Notes under the pieces: generated by a model
What the model was told of the DNA's origin: nothing
What the model saw: only the letters and a program-made list of their open reading frames with translations
The model's database searches: none
Shown: positions 1 to 9,332 of the stretch, piece by piece
Numbering within the stretch: the first letter of the stretch is position 1
How the letters are laid out: the number at the start of each line of letters is the position of its first letter
Origin: an uncultured Pseudomonadota bacterium
GTDB taxonomy: Bacteria > Pseudomonadota > Gammaproteobacteria > Steroidobacterales > Steroidobacteraceae
Assembly: GCA_902826575.1 (NCBI GenBank)
Contig: CADEFJ010000004.1
Coordinates: forward strand, 1 to 64,000
Direction of reading: 5' to 3'
DNA: 64,000 nt
Position numbers and translations under genes: made by a program

Positions 1-1
1 C

Positions 2-883
2 CCGGTGATGTTCCAGCACATCTTCTGGTTCTTCGGGCACCCCGAGGTCTACATCATGATCCTGCCGGCCTTCGGCGTGGTCTCGGAGATCATCCCGACC
101 TTCTCGAGGAAGCCGCTGTTCGGCTATGAGTCGATGGTGTACGCGACCGCGGCGATCGGCTTCCTGTCGTTCATCGTGTGGGCGCACCACATGTTCACGG
201 TCGGCATGCCGCTCGCCGGGCAGCTGTTCTTCATGCTCGCCACCATGCTGATCGCCGTGCCGACCGGCGTGAAGGTGTTCAACTGGACCGCGACCATGTT
301 CAAGGGCTCGATCAGCTTCGAACCGCCGATGCTGTTCGCGCTGTCGTTCCTGTTCCTGTTCACGATCGGCGGCTTCTCGGGCCTGATGCTCGCGATCGTG
401 CCGGCCGACTTCCAGTATCACGACACCTACTTCGTCGTGGCGCACTTCCACTACGTGCTGGTGCCGGGAGCGATCTTCGGCATCATGGCCGGCGTGTACT
501 ACTGGCTGCCCAAGTGGACCGGGCACATGTACGACATGAAGCTCGCCAAGTGGCACTTCTGGCTGTCGGCAGTGTTCGTGAACGTGCTGTTCTTCCCGCA
601 GCACTTCCTGGGCCTCGCCGGCATGCCGCGGCGCATCCCCGACTATGCGACCCAGTTCGCCGACTGGAACATGGTGTCCTCGATCGGCGCATTCGGCTTC
701 GGCCTCTCGCAGCTGCTGCTGCCGTACATCATCGTGAAGTGCGTGCGCTCGGGCGAAAAGGCCACGAGCCGCGTGTGGGATGGTGCGCATGGCCTCGAGT
801 GGGAGCTGCCCTCGCCGGCGCCGTTCCACAGCTGGGAAACGCCGCCGTCGGCCGCCGTGATCACGCGCGGGGCCTCGCATTGA
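2..883 (+). CDS. ctaD: cytochrome c oxidase subunit I, C-terminal part (5' truncated by window)
   Basis: This is the catalytic haem-copper subunit of an aa3-type terminal oxidase, which reduces O2 with electrons from cytochrome c and pumps protons across the inner membrane. The frame is open at the window edge, so the N-terminal part of a protein of usually about 530 residues is missing. Visible signatures are HPEVY (CuB His and cross-linked Tyr, nt 38-52), the CuB His-His pair in WAHHMF (185-190), and AHFHYV (443-454), which holds the haem a3 and haem a ligand histidines. Several hydrophobic helices follow. The stop codon overlaps the TTG start of the next small gene, which places it in the oxidase assembly operon. 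Confidence 0.97.
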   Translation, partial: PVMFQHIFWFFGHPEVYIMILPAFGVVSEIIPTFSRKPLFGYESMVYATAAIGFLSFIVWAHHMFTVGMPLAGQLFFMLATMLIAVPTGVKVFNWTATMFKGSISFEPPMLFALSFLFLFTIGGFSGLMLAIVPADFQYHDTYFVVAHFHYVLVPGAIFGIMAGVYYWLPKWTGHMYDMKLAKWHFWLSAVFVNVLFFPQHFLGLAGMPRRIPDYATQFADWNMVSSIGAFGFGLSQLLLPYIIVKCVRSGEKATSRVWDGAHGLEWELPSPAPFHSWETPPSAAVITRGASH

Positions 884-1017
884 CCCGTGGCCTCGACTAC
901 GGTGCGCCGGGTGAGGCGCGGCGCCGGGTGAAGCGCAGCGCGATCCTGCTCGGGCTCGTCGCGTTCGCCGTCTATGCCGGCTTCATCGTGATGTCGATCG
1001 CACGGGGCACGCCGTGA
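880..1017 (+). CDS. small single-pass membrane protein of the cytochrome oxidase operon
   Basis: This 45-residue ORF fills the gap between ctaD and ctaG. I chose the TTG at 880 because it overlaps the ctaD stop in a TTGA arrangement and because the reading frame ends in a GTGA overlap with ctaG. The product has a basic N-terminal segment (RRRVKR) and one hydrophobic helix (about residues 22-40). Short one-helix 'cytochrome oxidase small assembly' proteins occur at this operon position in many Beta- and Gammaproteobacteria. A role in oxidase assembly is inferred from position, size and topology only. Confidence 0.7.
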   Translation: MTRGLDYGAPGEARRRVKRSAILLGLVAFAVYAGFIVMSIARGTP

Positions 1018-1571
1018 GCGAGCCGTCCGGGCAGTTGAAGCGCGACAACGCCAGGCTAACCCGCCGGCTCGCGCTGATGACGCTCGGCAGCTTTGCATTC
1101 GGCTTCGCGCTCGTGCCGCTTTACGACGTGATGTGCACGATCACCGGCTTCGGCAACCAGAAGACCCTGGCACGGGCTGCCAGCGTCGCGCCGCAGGAGG
1201 CCGACGAGAGCCGCACCGTCACCGTGGAATTCATCGCCGAACTGCCGAACGTCGGCAGCTGGGAGTTCAGCCCGGCCGTCGCCTCGATGCAGGTGCATCC
1301 CGGCAAACTCTACGAGACCACGTTCGTCGCCAGGAACCTCACTGGCCACGACACCACGATGCAGGCGGTACCGAACCTCTCGCCGCGCAGCGTCGCGGGC
1401 TATTTCCACAAGACCGAGTGTTTCTGTTTCACGCCGCAGCAGTTCTCGAAGGACGAGGAGCGCCCAATGCCGGTGCGATTCATCGTCGATCGGGCCCTGC
1501 CGCAGCACCTCGATCGCGTCACACTCGCCTACACCATTTACGATCAATCGATTCGCGTAGGGCTCAAATGA
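1014..1571 (+). CDS. ctaG: cytochrome c oxidase assembly protein CtaG/Cox11
   Basis: This is a Cox11-family copper chaperone that delivers copper to the CuB site of subunit I. The 185-residue protein has one N-terminal transmembrane helix (about residues 20-40) and a periplasmic beta-sandwich domain. The copper-binding CFCF motif is present (ECFCFTPQ, nt 1416-1439). The length is typical of the family. The GTG start at 1014 overlaps the preceding stop, and the stop overlaps the ctaE start (ATGA), so translation is probably coupled along the operon. Confidence 0.95.
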   Translation: MSEPSGQLKRDNARLTRRLALMTLGSFAFGFALVPLYDVMCTITGFGNQKTLARAASVAPQEADESRTVTVEFIAELPNVGSWEFSPAVASMQVHPGKLYETTFVARNLTGHDTTMQAVPNLSPRSVAGYFHKTECFCFTPQQFSKDEERPMPVRFIVDRALPQHLDRVTLAYTIYDQSIRVGLK

Positions 1572-2461
1572 ACATGGCAACCGCAGCAGAGCACACCGCC
1601 GACAAGTACTTCGTCCCGCACGGCAGCCGGTGGCCGATCATCGCCTCCTCGGCGCTGTTCGTCCTGATGTTCGGGGCGGTCGCTTACCTGAATGAATGGT
1701 TCGGCGGCTGGATTTTCATCCCGGGCGCATTGCTGCTGACCGTCATGTTCATCGGCTGGTTCAACGACGTGATCGGCGAGAGCCGCAGCGGCGCCTACAA
1801 CGCGCAGGTCGATCGCTCGTTCCGCATGGGAATGATGTGGTTCATCTTCTCCGAGGTGATGTTCTTCGCGGCGTTTTTCGGTGCGCTGTTCTACGCGCGC
1901 TCGCTCTCGGTGCCGTGGATCGGCGGCGAGGGCGTCAAGGTATTCAACAAGCTGCTGCTGTACCAGGACTACGATCCGGCCTGGCCGACCAACGGCCCGG
2001 CACGCCTCGGCGGCCATGAGGACGGCTCGTTCCAGATCATCCCGGCGTTCGGCCTGCCGGCGATCAACACCGCGATCCTGTTGACCTCGGGCATCACGAT
2101 CACGATCGCGCACCATGCATTGCAGGCAGGCAAGCGCACGCAGCTGAAGATCTTCCTCGCCGCGACCTTCCTGCTGGGCTTCCTGTTCGTCGGCCTGCAG
2201 GCCGAGGAATACATCCACGCCTACCAGGAGCTCGGCCTCAAGCTCTCGACCGGCATCTACGGCTCGACCTTCTTCATGCTGACCGGCTTCCACGGCGCAC
2301 ACGTGACGATCGGCGCGATCATGCTGCTGATCATCTGGCTGCGCGTGATGAAGGGCCACTTCACGCCGAAGAGCCACTTCGCCTTCGAGGGCGTGGCGTG
2401 GTACTGGCACTTCGTCGACGTGGTCTGGCTCGGCCTGTTCATCTTCGTCTACTGGATCTGA
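1568..2461 (+). CDS. ctaE: cytochrome c oxidase subunit III
   Basis: Subunit III is an inner-membrane protein that stabilises the oxidase core and the proton uptake path. The 297-residue product has the expected seven-helix pattern. It carries family signatures such as [31 protein letters not shown] and WHFVDVVW near the C terminus, where this family ends in a short Tyr/Trp-rich helix. The ATG at 1568 overlaps the ctaG stop. The gene is followed within 6 nt by a long palindrome, which may mark the 3' end of the ctaD-ctaE transcript. Confidence 0.97.
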   Translation: MNMATAAEHTADKYFVPHGSRWPIIASSALFVLMFGAVAYLNEWFGGWIFIPGALLLTVMFIGWFNDVIGESRSGAYNAQVDRSFRMGMMWFIFSEVMFFAAFFGALFYARSLSVPWIGGEGVKVFNKLLLYQDYDPAWPTNGPARLGGHEDGSFQIIPAFGLPAINTAILLTSGITITIAHHALQAGKRTQLKIFLAATFLLGFLFVGLQAEEYIHAYQELGLKLSTGIYGSTFFMLTGFHGAHVTIGAIMLLIIWLRVMKGHFTPKSHFAFEGVAWYWHFVDVVWLGLFIFVYWI

Positions 2462-2466
2462 AGCAT

Positions 2467-2539
2467 GGTGCCGGGTTTTCGGTATTTCGGTTATTGCGCA
2501 CTCCGCCGGCAATAACCGAAATACCGAAAACCCGGCACC
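2467..2539. repeat. long palindromic repeat, copy 1
   Basis: Two perfect 30-nt inverted arms (2468-2497 and 2509-2538; 31 nt if the outer G/C pair is counted) enclose an 11-nt loop (GCACTCCGCCG). The left arm starts GTGCCGGGTTTTCGG and the right arm ends with its exact complement. It lies 6 nt after the ctaE stop and about 10 nt before the agmatine deiminase ATG. Related copies are at 3646, 18027 and 31804. There is no T-tract, so it is not a classical intrinsic terminator. It could be a REP-like or MITE-like element, or an mRNA-stabilising hairpin. Confidence 0.95.
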
Positions 2540-2548
2540 CTTGCCTGC

Positions 2549-3643
2549 ATGACGCGCCTCATCGACTCCACGCCGCGGCGCGACGGCTTTCGCATGCCGG
2601 GCGAGAGCGAGCCGCACGCCGGCACCTGGATGCTCTGGCCCGAGCGTCCGGACAACTGGCGGGACGGCGCCAGGCCCGCGCAGCAGGCCTTCGTCGCGGT
2701 GGCGAGCGCGATTTCGCAGTTCGAGCCCGTCACGGTCGGCGTGAACCAGCGCCAGTTCGATCACGCGCGCGCCAGCCTGCCGCCGCAGGTCCGGGTCGTG
2801 GAAATCTCGAGCAACGACGCGTGGGTGCGCGACACCGGGCCCACCTTCGTGGTGAACGGGCGGGGTGAGATTCGCGGTGTCGACTGGCGGTTCAATGCCT
2901 GGGGTGGCCTCCACGGCGGCCTGTACTTCCCCTGGGACCTCGATGAGCGCGTGGCGCAGAAAGTGCTCGAGATCGAGGACGCGGATCACTACGCGGCGCC
3001 GCTCGTGATGGAGGGCGGCGCGATCCACGTGGATGGCGAGGGCACGCTGTTCACCACCGGCGAATGCCTGCTCAATCCCAACCGCAATCCGCAACTCTCG
3101 AAGGCCGACATCGAGAGGCTGCTCGCCGAGTATCTGGCGGTGGAGCGGTTCGTCTGGCTCGACAAGGGCATCTTCCAGGACGAGACCAACGGCCACATCG
3201 ACAACATCTGCGCGCCGGTCAGGCCGGGCGTCGTGGCACTGGCCTGGACCGACGACAGGAACGACCCGCAATACGAAATATCGAAGGACGCCTTCGAGCG
3301 CCTCAGCGCCGCCACCGATGCGCGCGGGCGCCGACTCGAGGTGGTGCGCATCCACATTCCGGCACCGGTGCTGATCACGGCGGAAGAAGCCGCGGGTGTC
3401 GACCGCACGCGCGACACGTTGCCGCGCAAGGCGGGCGATCGCCTCGCGGCCTCCTACGTGAACTACTACGTGTGCAATGGTGGCGTTATCGTGCCCACCT
3501 TCGACGACCCGCAGGACCGGCCGGCACTCAACACGCTCGCGAAGCTGTATCCCGACCGGCGCGTGGTGGGCGTGCCGGCGCGCGAGATCCTGCTCGGCGG
3601 CGGCAACATCCACTGCATCACGCAGCAGCAACCCGCGAAGTAG
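2549..3643 (+). CDS. aguA: agmatine deiminase
   Basis: This 364-residue protein belongs to the agmatine/peptidylarginine deiminase family and should convert agmatine to N-carbamoylputrescine and ammonia. Characteristic segments are the N-terminal [10 protein letters not shown], the DAWVRDTGP substrate-binding motif, the [12 protein letters not shown] stretch, the [11 protein letters not shown] histidine motif and the catalytic cysteine in [11 protein letters not shown] (Cys356). The usual partner, N-carbamoylputrescine amidase (aguB), is not nearby. The gene interrupts the oxidase cluster and lies between two copies of the same palindrome in opposite loop orientation, so it may be a later insertion there. 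Confidence 0.93.
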   Translation: MTRLIDSTPRRDGFRMPGESEPHAGTWMLWPERPDNWRDGARPAQQAFVAVASAISQFEPVTVGVNQRQFDHARASLPPQVRVVEISSNDAWVRDTGPTFVVNGRGEIRGVDWRFNAWGGLHGGLYFPWDLDERVAQKVLEIEDADHYAAPLVMEGGAIHVDGEGTLFTTGECLLNPNRNPQLSKADIERLLAEYLAVERFVWLDKGIFQDETNGHIDNICAPVRPGVVALAWTDDRNDPQYEISKDAFERLSAATDARGRRLEVVRIHIPAPVLITAEEAAGVDRTRDTLPRKAGDRLAASYVNYYVCNGGVIVPTFDDPQDRPALNTLAKLYPDRRVVGVPAREILLGGGNIHCITQQQPAK

Positions 3644-3645
3644 CA

Positions 3646-3716
3646 GTGCCGGGTTTTCGGTATTTCGGTTATTGCCGGCGGAACGCGCAATAACCGAAAT
3701 ACCGAAAACCCGGCAC
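3646..3716. repeat. long palindromic repeat, copy 2 (loop inverted relative to copy 1)
   Basis: Arms 3646-3675 and 3687-3716 are identical in sequence to those of copy 1 and pair perfectly. The 11-nt loop CGGCGGAACGC is, read on the minus strand, GCGTTCCGCCG, which differs from the copy 1 loop at two bases. The loop therefore shows that this copy lies in the opposite orientation. It starts 2 nt after the agmatine deiminase stop and ends close to the 3' end of the convergent DUF2909 gene. Confidence 0.95.
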
Positions 3717-3722
3717 CGTGTG

Positions 3723-3929
3723 CTACAAGCCGTGCGGGGTGATGTACCCCAGGTACCACGCGAGCATCAGCAGCAGGAACAGCGCCACCGACAGCGCGAT
3801 TCGCCAGGTCAGCGCGCGTACCATCTTCTTCGGATCGCGGCCGGGCGATGACAAATGGAACAACGCGCTGCCCAGGCTCGCGACGATCGCGATCAGCACG
3901 ACGACGATGAACACCTGGACCAGTTCCAT
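3723..3929 (-). CDS. DUF2909 twin-transmembrane protein
   Basis: This 68-residue protein has two hydrophobic helices (about 5-25 and 44-63) joined by a short polar loop with the sequence SSPGRDPKKMVRALTWRIALS, which is characteristic of DUF2909 proteins. Such small proteins are commonly found between subunit III and SURF1 in proteobacterial oxidase clusters, where they are thought to help oxidase assembly, although no function is established. It is on the opposite strand to its neighbours. Confidence 0.85.
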   Translation of the reverse strand: MELVQVFIVVVLIAIVASLGSALFHLSSPGRDPKKMVRALTWRIALSVALFLLLMLAWYLGYITPHGL

Positions 3930-4019
3930 TGGGGCGGGATTATAGGGGCGGCGCAGCGGGCGCGCTGCTGTACTTACACTGCGCGAGACCGCACAATTCG
4001 CGGCCCTTTTCCTCGGGCC

Positions 4020-4766
4020 ATGCCAGTGAGGCTATTGATCCAAATCGGCCGCCGGCGGGTATTCACGCCCTCCTGGACCATGACTGCACTGGCGGTGGTG
4101 GGCATCGCGGTGTTCGTGGTTTGCGGCGCCTGGCAATGGGACCGCGGCGTCGCGCGGCAGGCAGTGTGGCAGGAGTTCACGACGGGTGGCGCCCCCGCCA
4201 TCGACCCCGGTGCCCAGTCGCTCGAGGCGCTGCCGCGCTTCACGCGCGTGCGGCTTGCGGGCCGCTACGACGGCGAACACCAGATCCTGCTCGACAATCG
4301 CACGCACGCGGGCCGGGCCGGTTACGAGGTGCTGACGCCGTTCGAGCTGCAGGATGGCCGCTGGGTACTGGTGAATCGCGGCTGGATACCGTTCTCCGGT
4401 TATCGCGACCGCTTGCCGGATGCGGCGCTGGGCGGGCCTTCCGCGTCCGTGACCGTGACCGGCCGCGTTGATACGCTGCCGACGCAAGGCATGGCCTCGG
4501 GGCGCGCGCCACCGACTGCGGACGCATCGTGGCCCAAGGTCACGAGTTATCCGCAGCACGACGAGCTCGTCGCAGCGCTCGCACGACCGCTCGAGAGCGG
4601 CCAGGTCCTGCTCGATGCGACTGCGGCCGACGGTTACCTGCGCGAATGGCAGGCACCCGGCGTGCCGCCCGAGCGGCATTTTTCGTATGCGGCACAATGG
4701 TGGCTGTTCGCAGCCACCGTCGCAGTGCTCTACGTGACACTGAACTTGCACAAGACAGATCGATGA
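4020..4766 (+). CDS. SURF1-family oxidase assembly protein
   Basis: SURF1 proteins assist haem a insertion into cytochrome oxidase. The 248-residue product has the family topology: one helix near the N terminus (about 20-38), a large periplasmic domain and one C-terminal helix (about 222-242). Recognisable segments are the WQWDRG stretch after the first helix, RYDGEHQILLDNRT, VLVNRGWIPF and the C-terminal FSYAAQWWLFA. The ATG at 4020 is the first start after the oppositely oriented DUF2909 gene. The stop overlaps the next gene start (ATGA). Confidence 0.93.
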   Translation: MPVRLLIQIGRRRVFTPSWTMTALAVVGIAVFVVCGAWQWDRGVARQAVWQEFTTGGAPAIDPGAQSLEALPRFTRVRLAGRYDGEHQILLDNRTHAGRAGYEVLTPFELQDGRWVLVNRGWIPFSGYRDRLPDAALGGPSASVTVTGRVDTLPTQGMASGRAPPTADASWPKVTSYPQHDELVAALARPLESGQVLLDATAADGYLREWQAPGVPPERHFSYAAQWWLFAATVAVLYVTLNLHKTDR

Positions 4767-5311
4767 CCAACGCCAATCCCCGCGGACTGCGTACGCTGCT
4801 CGGCCTCGCCGCGCTGTTCTTCGTGCCGCTGTTGATCGCCTTCGCGCTGTATTACGGCGGTGGATGGCGGCCTGCGCAGAGCACCAACCACGGCGTGCTG
4901 CTTACACATCCCGTAACGCTCGAAGCGCCGTGGCCGGCGGAGAAATGGACTCTGCTGCTCGTGGCGCCGGGCACCTGCGGTGACACCTGCCGCGAGGCGC
5001 TGTACAAGACGCGCCAGACCCACCTGCTGCTGGCGAAGGACTTCGACCGCATGCAGCGCGTGTTGATCGCGCGGGCGGATTGCTGCGAGGCGGGCTTCCT
5101 CGATAACGAGCATCCCGGGATCCTGGTGCTCGACCCGGCCAGCACCGCGGGCGGGGCCCTGCTCGCCGCGCTGCCGCGCGGCGAACAGGGCCACACGATC
5201 TATCTCGTGGACCCGCTCGGCAACCTGATCATGACATTCGATTCGCGCGAAGATCCCAAGGGACTGCTGACCGATCTCAAGAAGCTGCTGAGGCTCTCCC
5301 ATGTCGGCTGA
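4763..5311 (+). CDS. SCO-like thioredoxin-fold protein of the oxidase cluster
   Basis: This 182-residue protein has an N-terminal membrane anchor (about 11-31) and a periplasmic domain resembling SCO1/thioredoxin folds. A CGDTC motif (Cys72-x3-Cys76) in the position of the SCO CxxxC copper/redox site supports a role in copper delivery or thiol chemistry during CuA maturation. A second CC pair lies at about residue 110 (ADCCEAG). The segment DPLGNLIMTFD matches the SCO-type C-terminal strand. It is translationally coupled to SURF1 and overlaps ctaA by 11 nt. The copper role is inferred. Confidence 0.8.
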   Translation: MTNANPRGLRTLLGLAALFFVPLLIAFALYYGGGWRPAQSTNHGVLLTHPVTLEAPWPAEKWTLLLVAPGTCGDTCREALYKTRQTHLLLAKDFDRMQRVLIARADCCEAGFLDNEHPGILVLDPASTAGGALLAALPRGEQGHTIYLVDPLGNLIMTFDSREDPKGLLTDLKKLLRLSHVG

Positions 5312-6317
5312 CGCACCACGCCACGTGACCGCAACCACACTCGCGCGCCGGCTCGCGCTTGCGGCGATGCTGCTGTGCCTCATCGTCGTGGTCCTCGGCG
5401 CCTATGTGCGCCTGTCCGACGCGGGCCTCGGCTGTCCCGACTGGCCGGGCTGCTACGGGCACATCACGCCGAGCGGCGCGCTTGCCAACGATGCTGCCGT
5501 GCAGGCGCAGTTCCCGGGCGCCGAAGTCCATGCGGGCAAGGCGTGGCGCGAGATGATCCACCGCTACGCCGCGACGGCGCTCGGCTTCATCATCGTGGTG
5601 ATTGCCGCCATCGCGATCGCCACGCGCGCGCGCGGGCACGTGCCGCTGCGCCTGTCGATCGCGCTGCTCGTCGTCGTCGTGTTCCAGGGCATCCTCGGGA
5701 TGCTCACGGTGACCTGGCTGCTGAAGCCGCTGATCGTCACCGCGCACCTGGTGTTCGGCCTGACCACGCTCGCGCTGTTGTCGTGGCTGTGGCTGACGCT
5801 GCGGCCGCGACTGCATACGCAGGACGCGCCGCGAATCGTGCGCCGCTGGGCAATCGTCGCGATCGTCGCCCTCGTGCTGCAGATCGCGCTCGGCGGCTGG
5901 ACCAGCAGCAACTATGCGGCGATGGCCTGCCCGGACTTCCCGACCTGCCAGGGCCGCTGGTGGCCGACGATGGATTTCCGCGATGCGTTCGTGCTGTGGC
6001 ACGGCCTCGGCATCAACTACGAGGGCGGCGTACTGGATCACCCGGCGCGCGTCGCGATCCACTTCGTGCACCGCCTCGGCGCTATCGTCGCCTCCGTCGC
6101 GCTGCTGATCGCCGCGGCCACGGCGCTGGCGCGCATCAGGACGCCGGGCACGGTCCGCGCCGCGGTATTCGTGATCGCAGCGCTCGCGGTGCAGCTCCTG
6201 ATCGGCATCTTCATGGTGTGGCGGGGCTTTCCGCTGTGGCTCGCCACCGCGCATAACGCCGGGGCGGCGCTGCTGCTGCTGTCCGCGGTGCTGCTCAACC
6301 GGCGAGTGCGCGCATGA
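5301..6317 (+). CDS. ctaA: haem A synthase (CtaA/Cox15)
   Basis: This enzyme oxidises the C8 methyl group of haem O to give haem A, the cofactor of the aa3 oxidase. The 338-residue protein has eight predicted helices in two four-helix halves. Visible signatures are [22 protein letters not shown] near the N terminus (shown in pieces: VRLSDAG and CPDWPGC), the HRYAAT and HLVFG histidines of the first half, and HRLGA plus HNAGAAL in the second. It overlaps the SCO-like gene upstream and ctaB downstream (ATGA), so haem A synthesis is coupled to oxidase assembly here. Confidence 0.95.
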   Translation: MSADAPRHVTATTLARRLALAAMLLCLIVVVLGAYVRLSDAGLGCPDWPGCYGHITPSGALANDAAVQAQFPGAEVHAGKAWREMIHRYAATALGFIIVVIAAIAIATRARGHVPLRLSIALLVVVVFQGILGMLTVTWLLKPLIVTAHLVFGLTTLALLSWLWLTLRPRLHTQDAPRIVRRWAIVAIVALVLQIALGGWTSSNYAAMACPDFPTCQGRWWPTMDFRDAFVLWHGLGINYEGGVLDHPARVAIHFVHRLGAIVASVALLIAAATALARIRTPGTVRAAVFVIAALAVQLLIGIFMVWRGFPLWLATAHNAGAALLLLSAVLLNRRVRA

Positions 6318-7204
6318 GCTGGCGTGCTTATTTCGAGCTGACCAAGCCCAAGGTCGTCTACCTGATCGTCTTCACGGCGATCGTCGGCACACTGCTCGCG
6401 AGCCCCGGCTGGCCGCCGCTCGGAGCGCTGGTGTGGGGCAATCTCGGGATCGCATTGTCCGCGGCTTGCGCCGCCGCGATCAATCACGTGCTCGACCAGA
6501 AGATCGACGAGAAGATGGCGCGCACCCGCAACCGCCCGATCCCGAAGGGCAAGATCACCACCGCGCGCGCGTTGCTGTTCGCAGCAACGCTCGGCGTGTC
6601 GTCGATGCTGATCCTGTGGTTGCTGGTGAACCCGCTGACCGCGGTGCTGACCTTCCTTTCGCTGATCGGCTACGCGGTGATCTACACCGCATGGCTGAAG
6701 CGCGCGACCTCGCAGAACATAGTGATCGGTGGCGCCGCGGGCGCCGCTCCCCCGGTGCTCGGCTGGGCGGCCGTGACCAACTCGATCGACCCCGATGCGC
6801 TGCTGCTGTTCCTGATCATCTTCGTATGGACGCCCCCGCACTTCTGGGCGCTCGCGATCGCGCGCAAGGACGAGTACGCGCGCGCCGGCATCCCGATGCT
6901 GCCGGTGACCCACGGGGTGGCGTACACGAGGCTGCAGGTGCTGCTCTACACGGTGCTGCTGGTACTCGTGACACTGATGCCCTTCGTCACCGGCATGAGC
7001 GGCCTGATCTATCTCGCCGCCGCGCTGGTGCTGAACGCCATTTTCCTCTACTACGCGCTCGCGATGAAGTTCACGGACCGCGAGGAACTGCCGATGCGCG
7101 TGTTCAAGTTCTCCGTGACCTGGCTGATGTGGATTTTCATCGCGCTGCTGGTGGACCACTACCTGCCGACCACCCAGTTGATCGCACAGGCCTTCCGCGG
7201 TTGA
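6314..7204 (+). CDS. ctaB: protohaem IX farnesyltransferase (haem O synthase)
   Basis: CtaB/CyoE farnesylates protohaem to haem O, the substrate of CtaA encoded just upstream. The 296-residue membrane protein is a UbiA-superfamily prenyltransferase. It shows the Asp-rich motif NHVLDQKID followed by [10 protein letters not shown], a cytoplasmic-loop YTAWLKR segment, the [10 protein letters not shown] motif and [12 protein letters not shown], all typical of CyoE. The ATG overlaps the ctaA stop. It is the last gene of the oxidase cluster. Confidence 0.96.
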   Translation: MSWRAYFELTKPKVVYLIVFTAIVGTLLASPGWPPLGALVWGNLGIALSAACAAAINHVLDQKIDEKMARTRNRPIPKGKITTARALLFAATLGVSSMLILWLLVNPLTAVLTFLSLIGYAVIYTAWLKRATSQNIVIGGAAGAAPPVLGWAAVTNSIDPDALLLFLIIFVWTPPHFWALAIARKDEYARAGIPMLPVTHGVAYTRLQVLLYTVLLVLVTLMPFVTGMSGLIYLAAALVLNAIFLYYALAMKFTDREELPMRVFKFSVTWLMWIFIALLVDHYLPTTQLIAQAFRG

Positions 7205-7243
7205 CGCGGCCCGGTCGTGGCGTCAATGTGACCGGCACGATGC

Positions 7244-9328
7244 GTGCGAGGTCCGGTGATGCACGACGAGCCACGGCAGATCCTGGGGAAGTGGCCGCCG
7301 GTTGCGGTGGCAGCGGCGTTTTTTCCCATTCACCTCGGTGCCGCCTGGCTCGGCAACCAGCTGATGGTGGGCGAGCATGGCGCCGCGGCATTCTGGCCCG
7401 GGGCCGGCACCTACATCGCGGCCCTGATGCTCTTCCCGCGGCGTTACTGGCCGTGGCTGCTGGTTGCGGGCCTGCTGGCCGAAGTCTGCTCTTACGCGCT
7501 CGTGCAGCAGGTGTTCCATCCGCTCACCGGCACGTTGATCGGAATCGTGAACATCGGCCAGGCCTTGCTCGCCGTCTGGCTGATCGGGCGCCATATCGGC
7601 CAGCGGGTGGATTTCGCCCGCACCGGCCCGACCGCGCGCCTGACACTGGTCCTGCTCGTCGCGACGTTCGTCGGCGGCATGATCGGCGCGTGGGTCGTCG
7701 CCCGGCCGGGTGACGCGGCGTCCTACTGGAGCAACCAGCAGGCCTGGTGGTTCAGCGGCTATCTCGGCGCCGTGATCATCGTTCCGTTGGCCGTGTCGTG
7801 GGCACAATCGGGTGTGCGCGCCGCGCCCACGCAGCCACCACCGCAATCCTGGTACGTGCTGCTGCAGTTCGCGGCGCTGGCGCTGCTGCTGTGGTTCGTG
7901 TTCGGCGGGAAATACGAGTTCGAGACGCTCGCCATCAATTCTCCTTATGTCGTCTACGCGGCGCTGCTGTGGTTTTCGACGAATTGCGGGGCGCGGCGCA
8001 TCACGCTGGCGCTGTTCATGGTTGCCGTCGTATCGGCTGTTTGCACGCTCGCCGGAATGGGTCCGTTTGCGCGGATCCCGGGCGCACCGTTCGGTCCGGT
8101 GCTGAACCTGCAGGCCTTCCTGGCGCTGGTGGTCGTCCCCTTGCTGGTGGTGCAGGCTTCGATTGCCGAGAAGCGCAACGCCCTGCAGCGCATCCGCGCG
8201 AGCGACGAGCGCTACCGCGCGTTCGTCAACCAGAGCTCCGAGGCAATCTTCCGGTTCGAACTGTCGCAGCCGATGCCGCTGCTGCTGTCCGCGAAGGAGC
8301 AGCGCCAGTGGCTCGACAAGTACGCCTTCATCGCCGAGGCCAATGATGCCTATCGCAAGGCGGAAGGCACCGGCAGCACCGCGGACCGCATCACGCGCCA
8401 CCCGCCGTGGCTCAAGCACTGCCTCGCCACGGTACCCGACGCGATCATCGCCGGCGGGCGCGTCGAGAACCTCGAGTGCGTGCTGCCGGGCCCGTATGGC
8501 CTCGATCGCACACTGCTCGTGTCGCTCACCACCGAGATCGACCACGGCGCGCTGCATCGCCTGTGGGGCGTGGCGCGCGACGTCACGCACTACCGCGCGG
8601 CGCAGCGGCGCCTCGAGCAGCAGCAGCGCGAGCTGCGGGCGCTCGCCACCGAGCTGACACTCACGGAAGAACGTGCGCGGCGCAAGATCGCGGCCGATCT
8701 CCATGACGGCCTCGCGCAAAGCCTCGTGGGACTGCAGATGCATGTCGCGGCGATCCGCTCCCGGGCCGAGCAGAACCTGCCGCTGCCCGATGTGTCGGCG
8801 CTCGAGCTGACGATCAGCGAATCGACCGCGCAAGTGCGCGCGCTGCTCTCGGACCTGATGCCCCCCGGGCTGCACGAGCAGGACATCGTCGCCGGCCTGC
8901 GCTGGCTCGCCGACGATTTCGCGAAGCGCCAGCGCGTGCAGGTCGCGTTCGACGACGACGGCGAGCCGAAGCCCCTCGCCGAGTCGACCTCGGTACTCGT
9001 CTACCAGGCCGCACGCCAGCTGCTGCAGAACGTGGCGCGGCACGCACAGGCCACCGTCGTGACGATCCGCACCCAGGTGACGGAAGGCCGCTTCGAGCTC
9101 GGCGTTTCGGATTCCGGAGTCGGGTTCAATGTTTCCGACCTGACCTTCCTGCCCACGCAGCAGGGCGGCTTCGGCCTCTACAGTATCCGCGAGCGCCTCA
9201 TCATCATTGGCGGCACGCTCGAGATCGACTCATCGCCCGGCCGCGGCACGCGCGTGCGCATCACCGCCCCGCTGAAGCCCGCCGAGATCGAGCATGGTGC
9301 CGCGGGGCACACGGGCACGGGCAGGTGA
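7244..9328 (+). CDS. MASE1-domain sensor histidine kinase (NarL-type)
   Basis: This 694-residue hybrid starts with a multi-helix membrane sensor domain of the MASE1 type (about residues 15-310; FWPGAGTYIAAL and WWFSGYLGAVIIVPL are typical). A PAS-like segment follows (about 320-460), then a HisKA_3 dimerisation domain with the H-box DLHDGLAQSL (phosphoacceptor His487) and a HATPase_c domain with GVGFN and GFGLYSIRERL boxes. The start is GTG at 7244 or ATG at 7259. A NarL-family response regulator would be the expected partner but none is adjacent, so the kinase is an orphan here and its signal is unknown. Confidence 0.9.
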   Translation: MRGPVMHDEPRQILGKWPPVAVAAAFFPIHLGAAWLGNQLMVGEHGAAAFWPGAGTYIAALMLFPRRYWPWLLVAGLLAEVCSYALVQQVFHPLTGTLIGIVNIGQALLAVWLIGRHIGQRVDFARTGPTARLTLVLLVATFVGGMIGAWVVARPGDAASYWSNQQAWWFSGYLGAVIIVPLAVSWAQSGVRAAPTQPPPQSWYVLLQFAALALLLWFVFGGKYEFETLAINSPYVVYAALLWFSTNCGARRITLALFMVAVVSAVCTLAGMGPFARIPGAPFGPVLNLQAFLALVVVPLLVVQASIAEKRNALQRIRASDERYRAFVNQSSEAIFRFELSQPMPLLLSAKEQRQWLDKYAFIAEANDAYRKAEGTGSTADRITRHPPWLKHCLATVPDAIIAGGRVENLECVLPGPYGLDRTLLVSLTTEIDHGALHRLWGVARDVTHYRAAQRRLEQQQRELRALATELTLTEERARRKIAADLHDGLAQSLVGLQMHVAAIRSRAEQNLPLPDVSALELTISESTAQVRALLSDLMPPGLHEQDIVAGLRWLADDFAKRQRVQVAFDDDGEPKPLAESTSVLVYQAARQLLQNVARHAQATVVTIRTQVTEGRFELGVSDSGVGFNVSDLTFLPTQQGGFGLYSIRERLIIIGGTLEIDSSPGRGTRVRITAPLKPAEIEHGAAGHTGTGR

Positions 9329-9332
9329 GCAA

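Noticed and set aside
2467..2539. The palindromes read as CRISPR repeats
   Set aside because: They are single, widely separated inverted repeats with no regular spacers or cas genes.
2467..2539. The palindromes read as intrinsic terminators
   Set aside because: The hairpin is followed by no run of T on either strand, so classical termination is not supported, although an mRNA-end role is possible.
1544..3631. A 695-codon minus-strand ORF opposite ctaE and agmatine deiminase
   Set aside because: Antisense to two well-supported genes, Arg/Ala/His-rich composition and no recognised domain; a typical shadow in GC-rich DNA.
7223..9043. A 606-codon minus-strand ORF opposite the histidine kinase
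   Set aside because: Low-complexity Arg/Gly/Gln-rich product that mirrors the kinase gene; no motif.
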